40,894 bases of DNA, taken from an uncultured Eubacteriales bacterium. GTDB lineage: Bacteria; Bacillota; Clostridia; Christensenellales; Aristaeellaceae. The notes under the pieces were generated by a model. It ran no database searches and was not told where the DNA came from. It saw only the letters and a list, made by a program, of their open reading frames with translations. The stretch lies in NCBI GenBank assembly GCA_902793605.1, contig CADBEB010000024.1:1-40894 (forward strand). Reading direction: 5' to 3'. The translations under genes and the position numbers were made by a program. Below, piece by piece: positions 1 to 9,322 of this stretch (position 1 is the stretch's first letter; each line of letters starts with the position of its first letter).

Positions 1-141
1 AGAACCTCCTGGCTTTTGTGTTGGTTTGGTCGCTTAACACTATACCACTTGGTTCTCTCTTTTTTTCTTTTTTGTTACCTATGTATTGTACTTATACAGG
101 ATGACTTTGCGGGGCATGGTCGTAAGATGTTTACTCAAATC

Positions 142-170
142 TTGAACGAAAGGCCTGTATATGGTATTAT
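142..170 (+). promoter_or_regulatory. Putative sigma-A promoter of the Cys-repeat protein
   Basis: A TTGAAC box (142-147) and a TATTAT box (165-170) are separated by 17 bases, a good match to the vegetative consensus. Transcription from here would leave a leader of about 60 bases before the ATG at 238. Nothing else was recognised in bases 1-237. Confidence 0.45.
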
Positions 171-237
171 TCCAGATACACTCGTTGGCCGTTTATGTTT
201 TCATATCGACTCACCTGCTCTACAGGAGGAGTTCCCA

Positions 238-3200
238 ATGAAAAGGAATTTTGAAATTCTCTTTGCTGTTCTTGGAATCTTTATCTTTTCGCTGCTCCCA
301 CTATCGGCTGAAGCGATAACGGATAGCGGAGTATGTAACGGATTGATTGACTGGTATCTGGATACGTCAACTGGAGCTGTTGTGATATCCGGTGAAGGAG
401 TGATGATAGATTTTGATTATGATCAGGGAATGGACAGAAAACCTGGTTGGGCAGCATACAGTACTTATATCAAAACCGTTGAGATCACAGATTCAGTGGC
501 ATCCGTCGGAGGCAAAGCTTTTTATGGTTGTCAAAACCTGACAACCGTCACGATAAACAGTCCCGTTTCTAAGATCGGAGTGTCGGCATTTGAAAACTGC
601 CCGAAGCTTACAGCGATAAGCCTTCCGGTAAATATTGAAACAATCGCGGAAAACGCGTTTACCGGCTGCTCCAGGCTTTCGGATGTATACTATGCCGGTA
701 CCCAGGCGCAGTGGGAACAGGTCACGAAAAACCTGGATTCCAATGTTCCCCTCAAGACGGCAACGATCCACTGTTCGGATTCTCCTGCTCCTTGCTCTCA
801 TGTTACCGGAGATCCGGTTCAGGAAGACCTTGTTCCGGCCACATGCATCGAGGCGGGATCGTATAACGAAGTTTTATACTGCACAAAGTGCGGAGTCAAG
901 TTGAACTCAACGCCTAAGACCATTGAAAAACTTGGGCATGATCTTAATCATCATGATGCTAAATCACCAACATGTACGGAAGGTGGCTGGGAAGCATACG
1001 ACACCTGCAGCAGGTGCGACTATACCACGTATGTTGAAAAGACAGCGCTTGGGCACAGTCTGATTCATCATAATGCTAAAGTACCGACATGTACGGAAGT
1101 TGGTTGGGATGCGTACGACACCTGTAGCCGGTGTGACTATACCACGTATGAGGAAAAGACAGCACTTGGGCATGATCTGACTCATCATGATGCCAAAGCG
1201 CCGACATGTACGGAAGTTGGTTGGGATGCATACGACACCTGCAGCAGGTGCGACTATACCACGTATGAGGAAAAGACAGCACTTGGGCATGATCTTGTAC
1301 ATCATGACGCAAAGGCTGCAACATGTACGGAAGTTGGTTGGGATGCATACGACACCTGCAGCAGGTGCGACTATACCACATATGTGGAAAAGACAGCACT
1401 TGGGCATGATCTTGTACATCATGATGCCAAAGCACCAACATGTACGAAAGGTGGTTGGGAGGCGTACGACACCTGCAGCCGGTGCGACTATACCACGTAT
1501 GAGGAAAAGACAGCACTTGGGCATGATCTTGTTCATCATGACGAAAAAGCTGCAACATGTACGGAAGGTGGTTGGGAGGCGTACGACACCTGTAGCAGGT
1601 GCGACTATACCACATATGTGGAAAAGACAGCACTTGGGCATGATCTTGTACATCATGACGCAAAGGCAGCGACGTGTACGGAAGTCGGTTGGGAAGCTTA
1701 CGACACCTGCAGCAGGTGCGACTATACCACATATGTGGAAAAGACAGCACTTGGGCATGATCTTGTACATCATGATGCCAAATCACCAACATGTACGGAA
1801 ATAGGTTGGGAAGCATACGATACTTGCAGTCGGTGTGACTATAGCACATACGAAGAAACGCCTGCGCTCGGGCACAGCCTGATTCATCATGATGCCAAAG
1901 CACCAACATGTACGGAAGTCGGCTGGAATGAGTACGATACTTGTAGTCGGTGTGACTATACCACGTATGAGGAAAAGACAGCACTTGGGCATGATCTTGT
2001 ACATCATGACGCAAAGGCAGCGACGTGTACGGAAGTCGGCTGGGAAGCATATAACACCTGCAGCCGGTGTAACTATACCACGTATGAGGAAAAGACAGCA
2101 CTTGGGCATGATCTTGTACATCATGACGCAAAAGCTGCAACATGCACGGCAATAGGCTGGGAGGCATACGACACCTGCGGCCGGTGTGACTATACCACGT
2201 ATGAGGAAAAGACAGCACTTGGGCATGATCTTGTACATCATGACGCGAAGGCTGCAACATGTACAGATATCGGCTGGAACGCATATAACACCTGCAGCAG
2301 GTGCGACTATACTACGTACGAAGAAATCACCGCACTGGGGCACAGTCTGATTCATTATGATGCCAAAGTTCCAACATGTACGGCAAATGGCTGGAGTGCA
2401 TATGACACTTGCAACCGGTGTGATTATACCACGTATGTTGAAAAAACAGCGCTTGGGCACAGTCTGATTCATCATGATGCCAAAGCACCAACATGTACGG
2501 AAAAAGGTTGGGAGGCGTACGACACCTGTAGTAGGTGCGACTATAGCACGTATGTGGAAAAGACAGCGCTTGGGCATGATCTGACTCATCATGATGCCAA
2601 AGCGCCGACATGTACGGAAGTTGGTTGGGATGCATACGACACCTGTAGCAGGTGCGACTATACGACGTACGAAGAAATTGCTGCGCTCGGGCACAATCTG
2701 ATTCATCATGATGCCAAAGCACCGACATGTACGGAAACCGGTTGGGAAGCATATGACACCTGCAGCAGGTGCGACTATACTACGTACGAAGAAATCACCG
2801 CACTGGGGCACAGTCTGATTCATCATGATGCCAAAGTTCCAACATGTACGGAAAAAGGCTGGGAGGCATACGACACCTGCAGTCGGTGTGACTATAGTAC
2901 ATACGAAGAAACGCCAGCGCTCGGGCATGAATTAATACATCATGATGCTAAAACACCAACATGTACGGAAGTTGGTAGGGAGGCGTACGACACCTGCAGC
3001 AGGTGCGACTATAGCACGTATATGGAAAAGACAGCGCTTGGGCATGATCTTGTACATCATGACGCAAAAGCTGCAACATGCACGGAAAAAGGTTGGGAGG
3101 CGTACGACACCTGTAGCCGGTGTGACTATACCACGTATGAGGAAAAGACAGCACTTGGGCATGATCTGACTCATCATGATGCCAAAGCACCGACGTGTAC

Positions 3201-4680
3201 GGAAGTTGGCTGGAACGTATATGACACCTGCAGCCGGTGTGACTATACTACGTACGAAGAAATCACTGCGCTCGGGCACAATCTGATTCATCATGATGCC
3301 AAAGCGCCGACATGTACGGCAATAGGCTGGAATGCATACGATACCTGCAGTCGGTGCGACTATACTACATATGTGGAAAAGACAGCCCTTGGTCATGATC
3401 TTGTACATCATGACGCAAAGGCAGCGACGTGTACGGAAGTTGGCTGGAATGCATATGACACCTGCAGCCGGTGTGACTATACTACGTACGCAGAATTATC
3501 TGCCCTCGGTCATGATTTTGTGCATCATGATGCCAAACAGCCGACCTATACGGATGTGGGCTGGGAAGCTTACGATACCTGCAGTCGGTGTGATTACAGT
3601 ACGTATGTGGAATTAGCGAAGCTGGATCCGCCTCCGGCGGAGGGTGGAGGATCGTCGGGCGGAGGAACACCGGCTTCAGAGGATCCTGATGATCCGGGGT
3701 CTACGGATCCGGAACCGCCGGCTCCGGAGCCTCCCGCTTCGGACACGCCCGGCAGCGTGTCTGAGGAGGCGGAATCCCCGGTTCCGGAGGCTCCCGCCAT
3801 GCCCGGAACGCCTGCCGCTGCGCGGATCCTTGTGGAGGAATCCTCCGCATATGAATCCTCTGCTGCGAAATCCCCTGTTGCCGAAGCCCCGATGGCGGAC
3901 TCCCCTGCTGCTCCGGTCCGGGCAACCGGCAAAGTGGAGGCCTTCATCACCCGGTGCTACCAGGTGATCCTCGGGCGGGATCCGGATCCGGACGGTCTTT
4001 CCGGCTGGGCTTCCGCCCTGAAGAGCGGAAAGACGACCGCCGCCGGGATCATCAGTAGCTTCATGACCAGCAGCGAGTTCCTGTCCCGGAACCTTAGCAA
4101 CCGGGAGATCGTCGATATCCTCTACCGCGCGATGCTGGGCCGGGCTCCGGACCCGAACGGTGTTGCGGACTGGACGTCCAGGCTGGATGCCGGCGCACCT
4201 GTCAGCTCGGTCATCGCCGGCTTCTATGATTCGAACGAGTTCCGGAAGCTCTGCGCCTCCTACGGGATCACGGCAGGCTCCGCGCAAAGCCGGGCGGAGG
4301 TCTACGCCGCCGTTCCCGTGCGGAACACGGTCGATATTGACCAGGACAAGGTCCGCGCTTTCCTGACGCGGTGCTATCGCACGATCCTCGGCCGCGAGCC
4401 GGATGAGGACGGCCTGGATGGCTGGCTGAATGCCCTCCTGGACGGGAAAAAGACAATCCCGCAGATCATCGGCGGATTTGTGAACAGCGTTGAATTCCGG
4501 AACAAGAACTACTCAAACGCGGAAACCGTCGGGATCCTGTACCGGGCGATCCTTGACCGGGAAGGCGATCCGGAGGGGATTGCCGGCTGGACGGCGGGGC
4601 TGGATGCCGGGAAGCCGCTCAGCGAAGTGATTGCCGGCTTCTGCCGTTCCGGGGAGTTCGCGGAGCTCTGCGGGAGATGA
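238..4680 (+). CDS. Giant exported protein: LRR, 23 Cys-rich repeats, DUF4214 modules
   Basis: A 1480-residue surface or secreted protein. I chose the ATG at 238 because AGGAGG lies just before it and the first ~26 residues are a typical signal peptide (basic MKRN, hydrophobic core, AEA cleavage site); the frame stays open upstream but that part is not signal-like. Residues ~80-180 resemble BspA-type leucine-rich repeats (AF..C..L). After one degenerate copy, residues 232-1128 are 23 tandem repeats of exactly 39 residues, each with a C-x10-C-x2-C pattern plus conserved LGH and HHDAK. A Pro/Glu/Ser-rich linker (~1129-1232) leads to two tandem DUF4214 pairs (~1233-1350 and ~1372-1480), recognised by LGR.PD..G...W and a late EF. 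The repeat type is common in Firmicutes surface proteins, where the Cys/His pattern may bind metal. Function is unknown; adhesion or matrix structure is an inference. It lacks LPXTG and any catalytic domain I can see. Confidence 0.9.
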   Translation: MKRNFEILFAVLGIFIFSLLPLSAEAITDSGVCNGLIDWYLDTSTGAVVISGEGVMIDFDYDQGMDRKPGWAAYSTYIKTVEITDSVASVGGKAFYGCQNLTTVTINSPVSKIGVSAFENCPKLTAISLPVNIETIAENAFTGCSRLSDVYYAGTQAQWEQVTKNLDSNVPLKTATIHCSDSPAPCSHVTGDPVQEDLVPATCIEAGSYNEVLYCTKCGVKLNSTPKTIEKLGHDLNHHDAKSPTCTEGGWEAYDTCSRCDYTTYVEKTALGHSLIHHNAKVPTCTEVGWDAYDTCSRCDYTTYEEKTALGHDLTHHDAKAPTCTEVGWDAYDTCSRCDYTTYEEKTALGHDLVHHDAKAATCTEVGWDAYDTCSRCDYTTYVEKTALGHDLVHHDAKAPTCTKGGWEAYDTCSRCDYTTYEEKTALGHDLVHHDEKAATCTEGGWEAYDTCSRCDYTTYVEKTALGHDLVHHDAKAATCTEVGWEAYDTCSRCDYTTYVEKTALGHDLVHHDAKSPTCTEIGWEAYDTCSRCDYSTYEETPALGHSLIHHDAKAPTCTEVGWNEYDTCSRCDYTTYEEKTALGHDLVHHDAKAATCTEVGWEAYNTCSRCNYTTYEEKTALGHDLVHHDAKAATCTAIGWEAYDTCGRCDYTTYEEKTALGHDLVHHDAKAATCTDIGWNAYNTCSRCDYTTYEEITALGHSLIHYDAKVPTCTANGWSAYDTCNRCDYTTYVEKTALGHSLIHHDAKAPTCTEKGWEAYDTCSRCDYSTYVEKTALGHDLTHHDAKAPTCTEVGWDAYDTCSRCDYTTYEEIAALGHNLIHHDAKAPTCTETGWEAYDTCSRCDYTTYEEITALGHSLIHHDAKVPTCTEKGWEAYDTCSRCDYSTYEETPALGHELIHHDAKTPTCTEVGREAYDTCSRCDYSTYMEKTALGHDLVHHDAKAATCTEKGWEAYDTCSRCDYTTYEEKTALGHDLTHHDAKAPTCTEVGWNVYDTCSRCDYTTYEEITALGHNLIHHDAKAPTCTAIGWNAYDTCSRCDYTTYVEKTALGHDLVHHDAKAATCTEVGWNAYDTCSRCDYTTYAELSALGHDFVHHDAKQPTYTDVGWEAYDTCSRCDYSTYVELAKLDPPPAEGGGSSGGGTPASEDPDDPGSTDPEPPAPEPPASDTPGSVSEEAESPVPEAPAMPGTPAAARILVEESSAYESSAAKSPVAEAPMADSPAAPVRATGKVEAFITRCYQVILGRDPDPDGLSGWASALKSGKTTAAGIISSFMTSSEFLSRNLSNREIVDILYRAMLGRAPDPNGVADWTSRLDAGAPVSSVIAGFYDSNEFRKLCASYGITAGSAQSRAEVYAAVPVRNTVDIDQDKVRAFLTRCYRTILGREPDEDGLDGWLNALLDGKKTIPQIIGGFVNSVEFRNKNYSNAETVGILYRAILDREGDPEGIAGWTAGLDAGKPLSEVIAGFCRSGEFAELCGR
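931..3621 (+). repeat. 23 tandem 117-bp repeats inside the giant exported protein
   Basis: Exactly 23 units of 117 bases (39 codons) run in register without indels. Units vary mainly at a few positions (D/S/N after LGH, APT versus AAT, EVGW versus EKGW, EEKTA versus EEITA), and the variants recur in a patchwork, as expected from unequal crossing over or gene conversion. The repeats also keep several antisense frames open; those frames are shadows. Confidence 0.95.
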
Positions 4681-4720
4681 TTAAAAGAGATTTGCCCTGG
4701 GCTTCCGCCCGTTCTCCGCT

Positions 4721-4745
4721 GAAAACTGTCCACTGGACAGTTTTC
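4721..4745. terminator. Hairpin between the convergent genes
   Basis: An 11-bp perfect stem (GAAAACTGTCC with GGACAGTTTTC) around an ACT loop, in the gap between the giant protein gene and asnS, which converge here. The arms are A-rich on one side and T-rich on the other, so it could end transcription from both directions. It may also be a dispersed repeat. Confidence 0.5.
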
Positions 4746-4762
4746 CGGGCGCTTCGAACCCC

Positions 4763-4913
4763 GACGCGCTCGGGATGACAAAAAGAGATCCCTCGACTTC
4801 GCTCGGGATGACATTTTCTGTCGCCCGGGTTTGTCGGGGAATCTTTTGTTTTGGGGGTAAGTATGAAACGGAGGAGATCCTTCGACTCCACTTCGTTCCG
4901 CTCAGGATGACAC
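4763..4913. repeat. Dispersed GGGATGAC-type repeat elements
   Basis: Three related imperfect inverted elements: one ending CTCGGGATGACA near 4780, one with GATCCCTCGACTTCGCTCG ending near 4813, and a diverged copy at about 4874-4913 (GATCCTTCGACT through CTCAGGATGACA). The same family recurs at 14547-14790 and inside the coding sequence at 17031 and 17477. It fills most of the gap between the two convergent genes. Confidence 0.7.
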
Positions 4914-4924
4914 GCGAGGGGAGA

Positions 4925-6304
4925 TCAGAAGTCGCAGTTCATGGGTGTCCTGAAGTACGGGATGACGTCGCGGATGTTGTCGACGCCGGTGAGGTAGATG
5001 ATCAGGCGCTCGAAGCCCATGCCGAAGCCGGCATGCGTGCAGCCGCCGAACCGGCGGAGGTTCACGTACCAGTACATCTCTTCCTTGCTGATGCCCAGCT
5101 CGTCCATGCGCTCCGTCAGTTTTTCCAGCCGGTCCTCCCTCTGGCTGCCGCCCATGAGTTCGCCCGCGCCGGGAACCAGCAGGTCGACCGCGCTGACGGT
5201 TTTCCCGTCGTCGTTCTGATACATATAGAAGGCCTTGATGTCCTTCGGCCAGTTATAGACAAACACCGGGCTGTGGAAGTATTCCTCGGTCAGGTATTTC
5301 TCGTGCTCCTTGGCGGTGTCCTCGCCGTACTTCGGCTCGAACTTGAACTCGGTGCCGTTCTCCATCGCCTTGCGCAGGATGGTGATGGCTTCTTCATGCG
5401 TTACCCGGGCGCAGGTGCTGGTGAGCAGTTTGTTCAGCTTGTCCAGCAGTCCGCCGCCGGAGAACTGGTCCAGGAACTTCAGTTCGTCCGGGCACTTCTC
5501 CAGCACGGTCCTGACGATGTTCTTCAGGAAGTCCTCCTCCAGGTCCATCAGCTGATTCAGGTCGCAGAAGGCCACTTCCGGCTCGATCATCCAGAACTCG
5601 GCCGCGTGGGTCTTGGTATTGCTGTTCTCCGCCCGGAAGGTCGGCCCGAAGGTATAGATCTTCGAGAAGGCCATGGCGAAGGTCTCGCCTTCCAGCTGGC
5701 CGGTCACGGCGAGGCTGGTGGGCTTGCCGAAGAAGTCCTCGCTGGCGTCCGCCGTGGAGCCTTTGGGCAGGGTGGTGACGGTAAAGGTGTTGCCGGCGCC
5801 TTCGGCGTCATTCCCGGTGATCAGGGGCGTGTGGACATAGACATACCCCCGGTCCTGGAAGTAGCTGTGGATGGCCATGGCGGCCACGCTGCGCACGCGG
5901 AACACCGCCTGGAACAGGCGGGTGCGGGGGCGCAGGTAGGCGATCTCCCGCAGGTATTCGACCGTGTGCCGCTTGGGCTGCAAGGGATAATCCTCGGGGC
6001 AGTCGCCCTCCAGGGTGATCGCGCTGGCCTGGATCTCCGGGGTTTCCGGGTCCTTGTAGCTCGGCACGACCTTGCCCGTGACCTTCACGGCGCTGCCGAC
6101 GCGCAGAGCCTGCACGGCCTCAAAGTCCGGCAGGGTATTGTCGTACACCACCTGGGGATTCTTGAAGCACGTCCCGTCAAAAAAGTCCATGAAGCCCATG
6201 TTCTTCTGCTTCCGGTGATTGCGGATCCAGCCCAGCAGGGTTACTTCCTGGCCCTGCAGGCTGTCGAGGCGCTCTTTCAGCTCCCGGGTGGTGATAACGT
6301 CCAT
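4925..6304 (-). CDS. asnS: Asparaginyl-tRNA synthetase
   Basis: Charges tRNA-Asn with asparagine in the cytoplasm. At 459 residues it has normal length for the bacterial enzyme. The N-terminal ~110 residues form an OB-fold anticodon-binding domain (VTLLGWIRNHRKQKNMGFM). The class II core follows, with motif 2 around FRAENSNTKTHAAEFWMIEPE and motif 3 as GFGMGFERLIIYLTG near the C-terminus. HAAEFWM(I)EPE is typical of AsnS rather than AspS. The ATG at 6302-6304 is preceded by GGGAGGG. It is transcribed opposite to both neighbours and is a housekeeping gene beside the polysaccharide locus, from which it is separated by divergent promoters. Confidence 0.97.
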   Translation of the reverse strand: MDVITTRELKERLDSLQGQEVTLLGWIRNHRKQKNMGFMDFFDGTCFKNPQVVYDNTLPDFEAVQALRVGSAVKVTGKVVPSYKDPETPEIQASAITLEGDCPEDYPLQPKRHTVEYLREIAYLRPRTRLFQAVFRVRSVAAMAIHSYFQDRGYVYVHTPLITGNDAEGAGNTFTVTTLPKGSTADASEDFFGKPTSLAVTGQLEGETFAMAFSKIYTFGPTFRAENSNTKTHAAEFWMIEPEVAFCDLNQLMDLEEDFLKNIVRTVLEKCPDELKFLDQFSGGGLLDKLNKLLTSTCARVTHEEAITILRKAMENGTEFKFEPKYGEDTAKEHEKYLTEEYFHSPVFVYNWPKDIKAFYMYQNDDGKTVSAVDLLVPGAGELMGGSQREDRLEKLTERMDELGISKEEMYWYVNLRRFGGCTHAGFGMGFERLIIYLTGVDNIRDVIPYFRTPMNCDF

Positions 6305-6333
6305 TCTTGTGCCCTCCCTGATTGGTTTCGCCT

Positions 6334-6362
6334 ATTCTAACACAACATCTTGGCAAATACAA
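6334..6362 (-). promoter_or_regulatory. Putative asnS promoter
   Basis: On the minus strand a TTGTAT box (6357-6362) and a TAGAAT box (6334-6339) are 17 bases apart, about 30 bases before the asnS start. No T-box leader is visible, since the leader is too short for one. Confidence 0.55.
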
Positions 6363-6368
6363 CCAAAC

Positions 6369-6397
6369 TTGACGTTCCTATATATTGGAAGTAAAAT
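6369..6397 (+). promoter_or_regulatory. Putative promoter of the polysaccharide/phosphonate run
   Basis: TTGACG (6369-6374) and TAAAAT (6392-6397) with 17-base spacing, back to back with the asnS promoter. It would drive the exported protein at 6456 and, through overlapping or closely spaced genes, much of the cluster downstream. Confidence 0.6.
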
Positions 6398-6455
6398 AAT
6401 GAGGATACTCTGATCATGGAGTATTCTGCCAATTTCGGGAGGGAATGGAATCACC

Positions 6456-7307
6456 ATGAAACGAAAAGGAATCGTGACCGCGCTTCTGCTTGCTGCGCTG
6501 CTTGCCGTTTCAGGCCTGTGCGCGGCGGAGGAGATGCCGGCCACGCCGACGGATCTGACGGAAACGGATACAGAGCCGGAAAGCGGGACAGAGCCGACTC
6601 CTGTCTGCGCCCATGAGAACGTCAGCAAAGTCATATACTTTTTTGACAGCCCGAGTTACACGTCGCTGAGCGCCGCGTCCCACCGCGTGTCCGGCCCGGG
6701 CGTTGTGGCCGTCGTGTGCCGCGACTGCGGGGCGACCCTGTCGGAGGAGACGGTCGACAATGCTGAGGAGATCCGGCCGCACTCGATGAAGAAGGGCGTC
6801 TGCGCCCTGTGCGGCTACCGCGCGCCGACCGAGGCGAAGCAGGAAAAGAGGGACGCGCCCGGCGAGCGGACTCTCGCGGCCCAGCCGGACGGAAACGGCC
6901 TCCTCTTCCTGACGCTGACCGAGCAGGACCTGGCGGCCCTGGAGAATGCGAAGGTCCGGACGATCCTGGTCCGCGGGGAGCACGGCAAGGCCGTGGTCGC
7001 GGTAGACGTGAAGGAGATCCGGCAGGAGACCGGGCGGGAAGCCGCCTCCTTCTCCATTGAGATGGCGGAGCGGGAGGACGGGAGCCTGTTCGCGGGCCTG
7101 AGCCTGTCGAACGCCCCCGGCCGGAAGGACGAGCTGGATATCGAGGGCGTTACTCTCCGGTTCTACGGGGAGAAGGACGAAGACCTCAGGGTCGCCCTGG
7201 ACCCGACCGACGGGGACAAGCTCACCGAGACCGACGGCCAGTGGGACGACAGAGGGTTCTGGTTCGTACCGTACGTGAGCGAAGGGAATTATGTGGTGAT
7301 AAGATGA
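6456..7307 (+). CDS. Small exported protein with PATPTDL N-terminus
   Basis: A 283-residue predicted exported protein of unknown function. It starts with a clear signal peptide (MKRKG, an Ala/Leu-rich core, then AAEE), after GGGAGG. The mature N-terminus carries PATPTDLT followed by a Thr/Glu/Pro linker, a motif shared with the mature N-terminus of the peptidase at 9323. Residues ~50-130 contain CAHE, CRDCG and CALCGY, a Cys arrangement suggesting a small zinc-ribbon-like module related to the CxxC repeats of the giant protein at 238. The C-terminal ~140 residues look beta-rich and acidic and are not recognised. The stop overlaps the start of the next gene by four bases (ATGA), so translation of the phosphonate enzyme is probably coupled to it. 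Confidence 0.85.
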   Translation: MKRKGIVTALLLAALLAVSGLCAAEEMPATPTDLTETDTEPESGTEPTPVCAHENVSKVIYFFDSPSYTSLSAASHRVSGPGVVAVVCRDCGATLSEETVDNAEEIRPHSMKKGVCALCGYRAPTEAKQEKRDAPGERTLAAQPDGNGLLFLTLTEQDLAALENAKVRTILVRGEHGKAVVAVDVKEIRQETGREAASFSIEMAEREDGSLFAGLSLSNAPGRKDELDIEGVTLRFYGEKDEDLRVALDPTDGDKLTETDGQWDDRGFWFVPYVSEGNYVVIR

Positions 7308-9310
7308 AAGCGCTGATCCTGAATTCGGGCATGGGGAGCCGCATGGGCGTGCTCACCTCGGAGCATCCCAAGTGCATGACGGAGATCTCCCCACGGGAGA
7401 CGATCCTGTCCCGGCAGCTGACCCAGCTGGCGGAGGCGGGCGTGAAGCAGGTGGTCATCACCACCGGCCTGTTTGAGCAGGTCCTGAAGGACTACTGCGC
7501 GAGCCTGGACCTGCCGCTGGAGTATACCTTTGTCCACAATCCGGATTACCGGATCACGAACTATATCTACAGCATCTACCTCGCCCGGGACATCCTGGAC
7601 GACGACATTCTGCTCATGCACGGCGACCTGGTCTTTGAGAACGAGGTCCTCGACAGGGTCCTCGCCAGCGAAACCTCCTGCATGACGGTCTCGACGACCC
7701 TGCCCCTGCCGGAGAAGGATTTCAAGGCCGTGCTCCGGGACGGGAAGGTCGTGAAGGTCGGGGTGAACTTCTTCGAGAACGCCGCGGCGGCCCAGGCCCT
7801 GTACCGCCTGAAGCGGGACGACTGGAAGAAGTGGCTCGGCGAGATTGAGGCCTTCGTGGACGGCGGAAAGCTCACCGTCTATGCCGAGGAAGCCCTGAAC
7901 GCTTTGGACGGCGCGGCGGATATCGCGGCGCTGGACGTGCGGGACCTGCTCTGCGCGGAGGTGGACGATCCGCAGGACCTGGCGGTCGTTTCCCGCCGGC
8001 TGAAGGAGGTCGAGAGCCGCACGGTCTATATGTGCTTCTCCACGGACCTGATCCACGGCGGGCATATCGAGATCATCCGGAAGGCGCGGCGGCTGGGGAA
8101 GCTCATCGTCGGCGTCCTGTCCGACGAGGCGGTCGTCTCCTACAAGCGCTTCCCGCTGGTTCCCTGCGCGGAGCGCATTCGCCTGTTTGAGAACATCACC
8201 GGCGTCTCCCGCGTCGTGGAGCAGAAGACGCTTTCCTACCGGGAGAATCTCCGGGCCTACCGTCCGGACATCGTCGTCCACGGGGACGACTGGTGCACCG
8301 GGTTCCAGAAGCCCGTGCGGGACGAGGTCGTTTCCCTGCTCGCCGAATACGGCGGAAAGCTGGTGGAGTTCCCCTACAGCGCGGACGAGAAATACCGGGA
8401 GATCCAGAAGCGGCAGCGGGCGGATCTCGCGATGCCGGACCTGCGGCGGGGCCGCCTGCGGCGCCTGCTCGCCATGAAGGGCCTCGTCACCGTCATGGAA
8501 GCCCACGACGGGCTGACCGGGCTCATCGTCGAGGATACCGTCGTGCATGAGAACGGCGGCGCCCGGCAGTTTGACGCCATGTGGCTTTCCTCCCTGTGCG
8601 ATTCGACCGCCAAGGGCAAGCCGGACATCGAACTGGTGGACATGACCTCCCGCTTCCGGACCATTGACGATATCATGGAAGTGACGACCAAGCCAATCAT
8701 CTTCGACGGGGATACCGGCGGGCTCACGGAGCACTTCGTCTATACCGTCCGCTCCCTGGAGCGCATGGGCGTCTCGATGGTCATCATCGAGGACAAGACC
8801 GGGCTGAAGAAAAACTCCCTCTTCGGCACCGAGGTCGAGCAGACCCAGGCATCCATTGAGGAGTTCAGCGCGAAGATCCGCGCGGGCAAAAAGGCCCAGC
8901 GGACGCGCGATTTCATGATCTGCGCCCGGATCGAGAGCCTGATCCTCGAGAAAGGCATGGAGGATGCCCTCGCCCGGGCGAAGGCCTTCACGGCCGCCGG
9001 GGCGGACGCCATCATGATCCACTCCCGGAAGAAGGATCCCGCGGAGATCTGTGAGTTCATCGAGCGCTTCCGGAAGGACGACCCGGCCACCCCCATTGTC
9101 CTGGTCCCGACCTCCTTCAACTCCGTGAAGGAGGAGGAGTGGAAAGAGCGGGGCGCCAACATCATCATCTACGCCAACCAGCTCATGCGCGCCGCAGTCC
9201 CGGCCATCCGGAAGGCGGCGGAGACCATTCTCGAAAACCACCGAGCGGAGGAATGTGACAAAGACCTCATGCCATTCAAGGACATCATCCGACTGATTCC
9301 CGAAGAATAA
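7304..9310 (+). CDS. pepM: Nucleotidyltransferase–cytidylyltransferase–PEP mutase fusion
   Basis: A 668-residue fusion with three domains. Residues 1-~215 are a sugar-nucleotidyltransferase-type domain (LNSGMGSRMG, then HPKCM). Residues ~243-370 are a TagD-like cytidylyltransferase with the HxGH motif as HGGH. Residues ~385-668 are phosphoenolpyruvate mutase: FDGDTGG supplies the metal-binding aspartates (Asp468, Asp470), and EDKTGLKKNS from Glu496 is the signature separating true PEP mutases from isocitrate-lyase-like relatives. PEP mutase makes phosphonopyruvate, the entry to C-P bond synthesis. Fused cytidylyltransferases in known systems activate the phosphonate as a CMP ester for transfer to glycans or lipids. 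No phosphonopyruvate decarboxylase or aminotransferase is visible in the window, so the final phosphonate is unknown. The start ATG overlaps the upstream stop. The setting suggests phosphonate decoration of the polysaccharide. Confidence 0.9.
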   Translation: MKALILNSGMGSRMGVLTSEHPKCMTEISPRETILSRQLTQLAEAGVKQVVITTGLFEQVLKDYCASLDLPLEYTFVHNPDYRITNYIYSIYLARDILDDDILLMHGDLVFENEVLDRVLASETSCMTVSTTLPLPEKDFKAVLRDGKVVKVGVNFFENAAAAQALYRLKRDDWKKWLGEIEAFVDGGKLTVYAEEALNALDGAADIAALDVRDLLCAEVDDPQDLAVVSRRLKEVESRTVYMCFSTDLIHGGHIEIIRKARRLGKLIVGVLSDEAVVSYKRFPLVPCAERIRLFENITGVSRVVEQKTLSYRENLRAYRPDIVVHGDDWCTGFQKPVRDEVVSLLAEYGGKLVEFPYSADEKYREIQKRQRADLAMPDLRRGRLRRLLAMKGLVTVMEAHDGLTGLIVEDTVVHENGGARQFDAMWLSSLCDSTAKGKPDIELVDMTSRFRTIDDIMEVTTKPIIFDGDTGGLTEHFVYTVRSLERMGVSMVIIEDKTGLKKNSLFGTEVEQTQASIEEFSAKIRAGKKAQRTRDFMICARIESLILEKGMEDALARAKAFTAAGADAIMIHSRKKDPAEICEFIERFRKDDPATPIVLVPTSFNSVKEEEWKERGANIIIYANQLMRAAVPAIRKAAETILENHRAEECDKDLMPFKDIIRLIPEE

Positions 9311-9322
9311 AGGAGGAATCCC

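Noticed and set aside
964..3411. Long antisense and alternate-frame ORFs across the Cys-repeat gene
   Set aside because: They arise because the 117-bp unit is a multiple of three and lacks stops in other frames. They have no signal, no ribosome binding site and low-complexity repeated products.
931..3621. CRISPR-like array
   Set aside because: The units are contiguous 117-bp coding repeats without spacers, in frame within one gene.
4775..6340. 521-codon plus-strand ORF opposite asnS
   Set aside because: It is a shadow of the GC-rich asnS gene, whose synthetase motifs are unambiguous.
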